NCBI GenBank assembly: GCA_964646605.1
Contig: CAZYEX010000149.1
Location: forward strand, 1-14,168
Source of the DNA: SBAX01 sp964646605
GTDB lineage: Bacteria > Planctomycetota > Phycisphaerae > UBA1845
Length of the DNA: 14,168 nucleotides
Reading direction: 5' to 3'
Shown: one piece after another, positions 1 to 5,381 of the stretch
Position numbering within the stretch: the stretch's first letter is position 1
Layout of the letters: each line of letters opens with the position of its first letter
Program-made: the position numbers and the translations under genes
Notes under the pieces: generated by a model
Seen by the model: only the letters and a program-made list of their open reading frames with translations
Databases searched by the model: none
Told to the model about the DNA's origin: nothing

Positions 1-2
1 CT

Positions 3-167
3 GGCGACCTCACCTCCGTTTACTTCGGATTGGAAATGCCAATGGCTTGGCGCATCGTCATTGGCAGGCTCCTGAACGGTACGGACACGAAGTTCTATGA
101 AATGGGGAGGCATCCGACCAAGTTTGCCCTGGTGCCAGCACAGGTTGGCTTTCGCCCGCCCGTATGA
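3..167 (+). CDS. C-terminal fragment of an unidentified protein
   Basis: An open frame enters from the left edge in frame 3 and runs 54 codons to TGA at 165-167. The translation has mixed, ordinary protein composition (it contains VYFGLEMPMAWRIV and ends VGFRPPV), and third positions are mostly G or C. The other two forward frames close earlier, at 73-75 and 98-100. The stop lies 4 bases before the end of the convergent TPR gene, which suits a compact tail-to-tail arrangement. I recognise no family. It could be a chance open frame, because only 165 bases are visible and no start is present. Confidence 0.42.
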   Translation, partial: GDLTSVYFGLEMPMAWRIVIGRLLNGTDTKFYEMGRHPTKFALVPAQVGFRPPV

Positions 168-171
168 GCGA

Positions 172-2142
172 TTATTGCTTCGCTTTGCGGATCATTCTTG
201 CACGCTCCAAAAACGTATCCGCTTCGGACTGCCTGCTTGTCGCCTTCAGCAGTTCGGCGTAGTTTTCGAGCACGGTTGCCACGTCAGGATGGTCCGAGCC
301 GAGCGACTTTTCCCAGATGGTTAGCGATCGTATGTACAAAGGCTCGGCCTGCTCGTACTTGCCTTGGCTTTTGTAGAGCGCGGCGAGGTTGTTTAGGCTG
401 CTCGCCACATCGGGATGGTCGGGCCCGAGGACCTTTTCCCTGATGGTCAGCGCTCGTTTATACAGCGGATCAGCCAGATCGCACTTGCCTTGAGTTTGGT
501 ACAGCACGGCAAGGTTGTTGAGGCTCATCGCCACGTCAGGATGATCCGGACCGAGGGCTTCTTGATTGATGGCCTGCGCTCGTTTGTACAGCGGCTCGGC
601 CTGATCGTACTCGCCTTGGTTGCGGTACAGCTCAGCAAGGTTGTTGAGGCTGGTCGCCACGTCCGGGTGGTGCGGCCCCAGGGCTTTTTCCCTGATGGAC
701 AGCGCTCGTTTGAGGAGCGGTTCGCCTTGGTCGTACTTGCCTTGGGATTCGTAGAGCAAGGCAAGGTTGTTGAGGCTGGTCGCCACGTCGGGATGGTCCG
801 GACCGAGGGCTTTTTCGCTGATGGCCAGCGATCGATTGTATAGCGGCTCAGCCTGGTCGTACTCGCCTTGGGTGCGGTATAGCTCAGCGAGGTTGTTGAG
901 GCTGCTCGCCACATGGGGATGGCCTGGACCGAGCGCTTTTTCGCTGTTGGCCAACGCTCGTTTGAGGAGCGGTTCGGCTTGATCGTACTTGCCTTGGGTG
1001 CGGTATAGCTCAGCAAGGTTGTTGAGGCTGGCCGCCACGTCGGGATGGTCGGGGCCGAGGGCTTTTTCGCTCATTGCCAGCGCTCGCTTGTATAGCGGCT
1101 CGGCCTGGTCGTACTTGCCCTGGTTGACGTAGAGAGCGGCAAGGTTGTTGAGGCTAGTCGCTACAGCGGGATGGTCCGGACCTAGGGCTTTTTCCCTAAT
1201 CGTCAGCGACCGTTTGTGCAGCGGTTCGGCCTGGTCGTATTTCCCTTGGCTCTTGCACAGCTCAGCTAGGTTGTTGAGGCTGATCGCCACGTCGGGATGG
1301 TCCGGGCCGAGGGCTTTCTCCCTGATGGTCAGCGCGCGTTTGTGCAGCGATTGGGCCTGGTCGTATTGCCCTTGGCTCTTGTACAGTACAGCCAGGTTGT
1401 TGAGGCTTCTCGCCACGTCGGGATGGTCCGGGCCGAGGGCTTTTTCCCTGATGGCCAGCGCCCTTTTGTACAGCGACTCGGCCTGGTCGTACTTGGCTTG
1501 GGTTTGGTACAGCAAGGCGAGCCCGTTGAGGGCGATCGCCACATCGGGATGATCCGGGTCTTGGGATATTTCCCTTATGGCCAGCGATCGCTTGTAGAGC
1601 GGTTCGGCCTGGTCGTACTTGCCTTGGGTGTAGTACAGCTCAGCAAGGTTGCTGAGGCTGGTCGCCACGTCGGGTTGGCCCGGACCGAGGGTTTTTTCCC
1701 AGATGGTCAGCGCTCGTTTGTACAGCGGCTCGGCCTGATCGTACTTGCCTTGGGTGCGGTACAGCCCGGCGAGGTTGTTGAGGCTGATCGCCACATCGGG
1801 ATGGTCAGGCCCGAGCGTTTTTTCCCTGATGGCCAGCGATCGTTTGTTCAACGGCTCAGCCTGGTCGTACTTGCCTTGGGTGCCGTATAGCTCAGCGAGG
1901 TTGTTGAGGCTGGTCGCCAAACGCAGATCGGAGGGTCCGAATTTCTCCGCTTCTGAAACTGCAAGGTTGAGAAGCTTTTCGGATTCTGCGTATCGTCCGG
2001 CCTTGTAGGCCGCCACACCATCCTCGTTGTACACCCGCCACAGTGTCTCCTGGGCGAATACCGGAGCGGAAATGAGCGTGAGCCATCCAGCAATCGCGGT
2101 GCCTCCCGTGAGGACGCTCCGAAGGACGTGTCCAGTATTCAT
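172..2142 (-). CDS. Secreted protein of 14 tandem kinesin-light-chain-type TPR repeats
   Basis: The 656-residue product starts with a signal peptide (about residues 1-30: basic start, hydrophobic stretch around GGTAIAGWLTLISA, then PVFAQ). A partial helix pair follows (about 35-67), then fourteen consecutive 42-residue units fill residues 68-656. The unit pattern is LGPDHPDVA-SLNNLA-LY--QGKYDQAEPLYKRAL-I-EKA, the TPR_10/TPR_12 kinesin light chain type. Units 2-13 are closest to consensus; the first (FGPSDLRL) and last (degenerate, ends RKAKQ) act as caps. Such arrays are protein-binding superhelices; no catalytic domain is fused. The ATG at 2142 is preferred over an in-frame ATG at 2205 because GGAG lies 6 bases upstream of it and it places the signal peptide at the very N-terminus. 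The binding partner is unknown. The protein is probably periplasmic or exported. Confidence 0.9.
   Translation of the reverse strand: MNTGHVLRSVLTGGTAIAGWLTLISAPVFAQETLWRVYNEDGVAAYKAGRYAESEKLLNLAVSEAEKFGPSDLRLATSLNNLAELYGTQGKYDQAEPLNKRSLAIREKTLGPDHPDVAISLNNLAGLYRTQGKYDQAEPLYKRALTIWEKTLGPGQPDVATSLSNLAELYYTQGKYDQAEPLYKRSLAIREISQDPDHPDVAIALNGLALLYQTQAKYDQAESLYKRALAIREKALGPDHPDVARSLNNLAVLYKSQGQYDQAQSLHKRALTIREKALGPDHPDVAISLNNLAELCKSQGKYDQAEPLHKRSLTIREKALGPDHPAVATSLNNLAALYVNQGKYDQAEPLYKRALAMSEKALGPDHPDVAASLNNLAELYRTQGKYDQAEPLLKRALANSEKALGPGHPHVASSLNNLAELYRTQGEYDQAEPLYNRSLAISEKALGPDHPDVATSLNNLALLYESQGKYDQGEPLLKRALSIREKALGPHHPDVATSLNNLAELYRNQGEYDQAEPLYKRAQAINQEALGPDHPDVAMSLNNLAVLYQTQGKCDLADPLYKRALTIREKVLGPDHPDVASSLNNLAALYKSQGKYEQAEPLYIRSLTIWEKSLGSDHPDVATVLENYAELLKATSRQSEADTFLERARMIRKAKQ
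175..1941 (-). repeat. 126-bp tandem repeat array, 14 units, within the TPR gene
   Basis: The DNA coding for the TPR units repeats with a 126-bp period (42 codons) and remains highly similar at nucleotide level. On the plus strand, phrases such as aggttgttgaggctg and cgccacgtcgggatgg recur once per unit. Similarity at DNA level, not just protein level, points to recent duplication or ongoing gene conversion. The outermost units are the most diverged. Confidence 0.9.
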
Positions 2143-2148
2143 GCCAAT

Positions 2149-2152
2149 CTCC
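2149..2152 (-). promoter_or_regulatory. Ribosome binding site fixing the TPR gene start
   Basis: On the minus strand GGAG stands 6 bases before the ATG at 2142. The in-frame ATG at 2205 would add 21 residues ahead of the signal peptide. The site therefore decides the start. Confidence 0.6.
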
Positions 2153-2191
2153 GATCGGCCAAGTTTGACGCCATCGACGGCGAAACGATTT

Positions 2192-2208
2192 GGCGTGCAT
2201 GGCACGCC
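2192..2208. repeat. Inverted repeat in the divergent TPR/S46 intergenic region
   Basis: Arms GGCGTGC (2192-2198) and GCACGCC (2202-2208) pair perfectly around a 3-base centre. The element lies 50-66 bases upstream of the TPR start codon, within the 238-bp gap between the two divergent genes. It could be an operator or a leader hairpin; no T-run follows on either strand, so it is not an intrinsic terminator. Function is unknown. Confidence 0.4.
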
Positions 2209-2310
2209 CTACACGTCGGAACCTTACCGCGCAACCCCCTATTCTTGCAAAAAAGGCTCCAAACGGACCGGCGTTCCCGTAAGAAACCGTCGTTTCGCAA
2301 CTCCTGCCCC

Positions 2311-2339
2311 TTCCCACGCGCCCGTCCGGACCGCATAAT
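2311..2339 (+). promoter_or_regulatory. Possible sigma-70 promoter of the S46 peptidase gene
   Basis: TTCCCA (2311-2316, four of six matches to TTGACA) is followed after 17 bases by CATAAT (2334-2339, five of six matches to TATAAT). This would give a leader of roughly 35 bases before the ATG at 2381. The match is modest and rests on sequence alone. Confidence 0.33.
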
Positions 2340-2368
2340 CCACCTCCCTGAACGAAAGCGTGTTCTTG

Positions 2369-2375
2369 AAGGAGA
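2369..2375 (+). promoter_or_regulatory. Ribosome binding site of the S46 peptidase gene
   Basis: AAGGAGA, with its GGAG ending 6 bases before ATG 2381, selects this start over the upstream in-frame GTG at 2360, which would place the site inside the coding region. Confidence 0.6.
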
Positions 2376-2380
2376 CGGTC

Positions 2381-4450
2381 ATGGCAAGGCGAGTTTGCGG
2401 GTTGTGGGTCGTGGGGACGTTGGTTTGCGCCGCGTGGGGTCAGCGAGCTACGGCGGACGAGGGCATGTGGCTCTTCACCAAGCCGCCCACCAAGCTGCTG
2501 AAGGAGAAATACGGTTTCGAGCCGACTCCGCAGTGGCTGGACCATGTGCAGAAGTCGGCCGTTCGTTTCAACACCGGCGGATCGGGGTCGCTGGTCTCCT
2601 CGGAAGGTCTGGTGATGACCAACCATCACGTCGGCTCGGACAACCTCGAGAAGTTCTCCACCCCCGAAAAGAACCTGCTCAAGACCGGGTTCTACGCCAA
2701 GAGTCACGACGAGGAACTGAAGTGCGAGGACCTGGAGCTGAACGTCCTCTGGGAGATCGAGGACGTCACCGACCGCGTCAAGGGCGCCGCGGCCAAGGAC
2801 ATGTCCGCCGCCGACGCCAACACCGCCCGCCGCAAGATGATGTCCAGCATCGAGAAGGAGTGCGAGGACAAGACCAAGCTCGACTGCCAGGCGGTGACAC
2901 TCTACAAGGGCGGCAGGTACAACCTCTATCGTTACCGCCGCTACACCGACGTCCGCCTGGTCATGGCCCCCGAGCAGGACATCGCCTTTTTCGGCGGCGA
3001 CAACGACAACTTCGAGTATCCGCGGTTCGATTTGGACATGTGCTTCTTTCGGGTCTATGAAAACGGCAAGCCCCTTAAGCCCGAGCATTACCTCAAGTGG
3101 AGTCAGAACGGCTCGGCGGACGGCGAGCTGACCTTCGTGGCCGGTCATCCCGGCGGCACGCGGCGGCTCAACACCGTCGAACACTTGAAGTTCATGCGCG
3201 ATGTCGAGGGCCCGATGGCCATGCAGCGCCTCTGGCGGCGAGAGGTGCAGCTCCAAACCTTCATGGCCCGAAACCCCGAATGGGAGCGGATTGCCTCCGG
3301 CGACTTCTTCGGCGTGCAGAACAGTCGAAAAGCCCGCACCGGCATCCTCGCCGGTCTGCACGACCCGGCCATCATGAACGCGAAGATCGAGTCGGAGAAA
3401 AAGCTGCGCGCCGCCGTCGATGCGAACCCCGATTATCGCGGACAGTGGAGCGGCGCCTGGGATCAGGTCGCCGCCGCCCAGAAGACCTTCCGTGACTTCT
3501 GCGTCCGCCGCGCCGTGGGCCCCGGCGGTGACTTGATGGCCGTCGCGAAGCATCTGGTCCGCCTGGCCGACGAGCTTCCCAAGCCCAGTCCCGAGCGTCT
3601 ACGAGAGTACAACGACGCGGCGCTCGATTCACTCTACCTGGACCTCTATTCTCCCAAGCCCATCTACGAGGACCTGGAGACCGACCGACTGACCAGCAGC
3701 TTGGCCTTCATGGCCGAGATGCTGGGGGTTGACGATCCCTATGTGCAAAAGGCCCTCGGCGGAATGTCGCCGCGGGCGCGGGCCGAGGCCCTGGTTCGCG
3801 GGACCAAGCTCAAGGACATCGAGGTGCGCAAAAAGATCGCCGCGGGTGGCACCGAAGCCATCGCCTCCTCCACCGACCCCATGATCCGCCTCGCCGCCGA
3901 CCTCGATCCTCAGGCGCGGGCCCTGCGAAAACGCTATGAGGACGAGATCGAAGCCGCCGAGCGCGAAGGCTATGCCAAGATCGCCGCCGCCCAGTTCGCC
4001 ATCTACGGCGAGGACAAGTATCCCGATGCGACGTTCACCCTACGACTGGCCTTCGGACCCGTCAAAGGATTCCGCGAGGGCGGAAAGGACGTGCCCGCGT
4101 TTACCAACTTCGAGGGGCTCTACCAGCGGGCGACAGAACGCAAAGGCCAGAAGGGCTTTGACCTGCCCCAGGTTTGGTGGGACCGCAAGGACAAACTGGA
4201 CCTCAAGACGCCGTTCAACTTCGTCTCCACCGCTGACATCATCGGCGGGAACTCCGGCAGCCCGGTGATCAACACCAAGGGCGAGGTCGTCGGCCTGATC
4301 TTCGACGGCAACATCCAAAGTCTGATCCTCGACATCGCCTACACCGAGGAGCAGGCCCGAGCCGTCTCCGTCGACACCCGGGCCATGATCGAGGCCATGA
4401 AGAAAATCTACGACGCGGGGAAACTGGCCGAGGAGATTCTTAAGAGATAG
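2381..4450 (+). CDS. S46 family serine peptidase (dipeptidyl-peptidase 7-like), secreted
   Basis: The 689-residue product has the usual length of S46 dipeptidyl-peptidases, which remove dipeptides from peptide N-termini outside the cytoplasm. A signal peptide covers about residues 1-25, and the mature protein would begin near DEGMWLF, typical of the family. The chymotrypsin-like triad can be placed: His83 in TNHHVG, Asp219 at the end of GGDNDNFEYPRFDLD, and Ser625 in IIGGNSGSPVIN. An alpha-helical insert lies between. The FDGN segment (642-644) has Gly at the position where DPP11 enzymes carry Arg for acidic P1 residues, which suggests the DPP7 type with hydrophobic preference (inferred). TNHHV replaces the more usual TNHHC. 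The ATG at 2381 is chosen because AAGGAGA lies just upstream; a GTG at 2360 is also in frame but lacks this spacing. Likely role: peptide scavenging. Confidence 0.93.
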   Translation: MARRVCGLWVVGTLVCAAWGQRATADEGMWLFTKPPTKLLKEKYGFEPTPQWLDHVQKSAVRFNTGGSGSLVSSEGLVMTNHHVGSDNLEKFSTPEKNLLKTGFYAKSHDEELKCEDLELNVLWEIEDVTDRVKGAAAKDMSAADANTARRKMMSSIEKECEDKTKLDCQAVTLYKGGRYNLYRYRRYTDVRLVMAPEQDIAFFGGDNDNFEYPRFDLDMCFFRVYENGKPLKPEHYLKWSQNGSADGELTFVAGHPGGTRRLNTVEHLKFMRDVEGPMAMQRLWRREVQLQTFMARNPEWERIASGDFFGVQNSRKARTGILAGLHDPAIMNAKIESEKKLRAAVDANPDYRGQWSGAWDQVAAAQKTFRDFCVRRAVGPGGDLMAVAKHLVRLADELPKPSPERLREYNDAALDSLYLDLYSPKPIYEDLETDRLTSSLAFMAEMLGVDDPYVQKALGGMSPRARAEALVRGTKLKDIEVRKKIAAGGTEAIASSTDPMIRLAADLDPQARALRKRYEDEIEAAEREGYAKIAAAQFAIYGEDKYPDATFTLRLAFGPVKGFREGGKDVPAFTNFEGLYQRATERKGQKGFDLPQVWWDRKDKLDLKTPFNFVSTADIIGGNSGSPVINTKGEVVGLIFDGNIQSLILDIAYTEEQARAVSVDTRAMIEAMKKIYDAGKLAEEILKR

Positions 4451-4491
4451 GGGAGGGCGAAGATTCTCCTTGCAGGACGGGGAGGGCGAAG
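4450..4491 (+). repeat. Short direct repeat just after the S46 gene
   Basis: The 13-mer GGGGAGGGCGAAG occurs at 4450-4462 and again at 4479-4491, a 29-base step, between the S46 stop codon and the terminator. It may reflect a small local duplication. No function is apparent. Confidence 0.5.
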
Positions 4492-4520
4492 TTCCACTTT
4501 GCCCATTCGTGAACCCCTGT

Positions 4521-4553
4521 AGCGCCACCCCTTGTGGGTGGCGCTTTTTTTTT
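4521..4553 (+). terminator. Strong rho-independent terminator of the S46 gene
   Basis: A perfect 10-bp stem (AGCGCCACCC / GGGTGGCGCT) closes on a 5-base loop, and a run of nine T covers 4545-4553. It sits 70 bases after the S46 stop and 27 bases before the end of the convergent purQ gene. Read from the minus strand the hairpin is followed by ACAGG rather than a T-run, so it should terminate rightward transcription far better than leftward. Confidence 0.93.
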
Positions 4554-4579
4554 GCCGCCGCCAGCCGGTGCGCGGGCCG

Positions 4580-5380
4580 TCAAGCGCCGTGGCTCTCCGC
4601 AACTGCGCCGCGAGACCAATGTCGCACGGCATGGGTGAACACTTGCAACCCATCCGGCGTTCCGGCGCGGGCTCGCCGCGTCCATTGCGGATGTTGGGTG
4701 TGATCGAAGTGCCGGTCCGGGTGGGGCATGAGGCCGAAGATGCGGCCCGTCGGATCGCACAGTCCGGCGATGCCCGCCGTGCTCCCATTGGGGTTCGCAG
4801 GATAGACGTCGTGCCGCCCGGCTTCATCCACATACCGCAATGCGATCTGTCCACGATCCGAGAGCGTCCCCGTGACGGTCTCATCGCGCGTGACGACTTT
4901 TCCCTCCGCGTGTTCGACGGGCATTTCCAACAGGGCTCCCGCGGATAGGAATGGACAACGATCCGTGCATACTTGCAATCGCACCCACCGCGCCTCGAAT
5001 TTGGCGGATTCGTTGTAGGTGACCGTCACAGTGTCGCGGCCAAGGTCGCCGCCCGGAAGGAGTCCCATCTTGACCAACGCCTGGAATCCATTGCAGACGC
5101 CAAGTACTCCGCCGCCTTCGTCCACAAACTTCCGCAGAGGCCCGGCGAGTTCATGCTGCATGTGTTGGGCTAGAATGACTCCCGCCGCAATGTCATCCCC
5201 GTAGCTGAAACCGCCCGGAATGGTAATGACCGCGAAGTCATGCAGTCGGCCTGGGTGTTTGGCAAGTTCATTGACGTGCAACAGTGCCGCCGTAGCGCCG
5301 GCGAGCCGCCAGCAATGCATAATCTCCTCGTCGCAGTTGATGCCCGCGGCGCGGATGACAAGTACCGGGAGGCGCCCCAA
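4580..5380 (-). CDS. purQ: Phosphoribosylformylglycinamidine synthase, glutaminase subunit PurQ
   Basis: The 266-residue class I glutamine amidotransferase supplies ammonia from glutamine to PurL for making FGAM from FGAR, step 4 of purine synthesis in the cytoplasm. Visible motifs: VLVIRAAGINCDEE at the start of the domain, PGGFSYGDD (55-63), nucleophile Cys96 in GVCNGFQAL, and catalytic His220 in GLMPHPDRH. The third triad position, two residues after the His, is Asp222 where Glu is usual. The start is taken as TTG at 5380: it lies one base after the purL stop, has GGGGGGAGGG 7 bases upstream, and puts the conserved strand right at the N-terminus. An ATG at 5464 would overlap purL by 83 bases and add 28 residues with no resemblance to the family. 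The one-base gap implies translational coupling with purL. Confidence 0.93.
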   Translation of the reverse strand: MGRLPVLVIRAAGINCDEEIMHCWRLAGATAALLHVNELAKHPGRLHDFAVITIPGGFSYGDDIAAGVILAQHMQHELAGPLRKFVDEGGGVLGVCNGFQALVKMGLLPGGDLGRDTVTVTYNESAKFEARWVRLQVCTDRCPFLSAGALLEMPVEHAEGKVVTRDETVTGTLSDRGQIALRYVDEAGRHDVYPANPNGSTAGIAGLCDPTGRIFGLMPHPDRHFDHTQHPQWTRRARAGTPDGLQVFTHAVRHWSRGAVAESHGA

Positions 5381-5381
5381 C

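Noticed and set aside
38..65. Inverted repeat GCCAATG / CATTGGC
   Set aside because: Seven-base arms within a probable coding tail, with no T-run or promoter context; chance is sufficient.
415..1890. Long plus-strand open frames with 42-residue repeats antisense to the TPR gene
   Set aside because: The 126-bp period is a multiple of three, so a stop-free antisense frame in one unit stays open in all. The repetition is a by-product of the TPR array; the sense strand has the signal peptide and ribosome site.
172..2142. TPR array as part of a CHAT/caspase or defence system
   Set aside because: It has a signal peptide, no fused or adjacent protease, nuclease or NTPase effector, and unrelated neighbours.
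1892..3553. 553-codon open frame on the minus strand, antisense to the S46 gene and overlapping the TPR 5' end
   Set aside because: The opposite strand codes for a clear S46 peptidase with all catalytic motifs. The antisense translation is rich in Gly, Val, His and Leu with no domain, as expected from GC-biased third positions.
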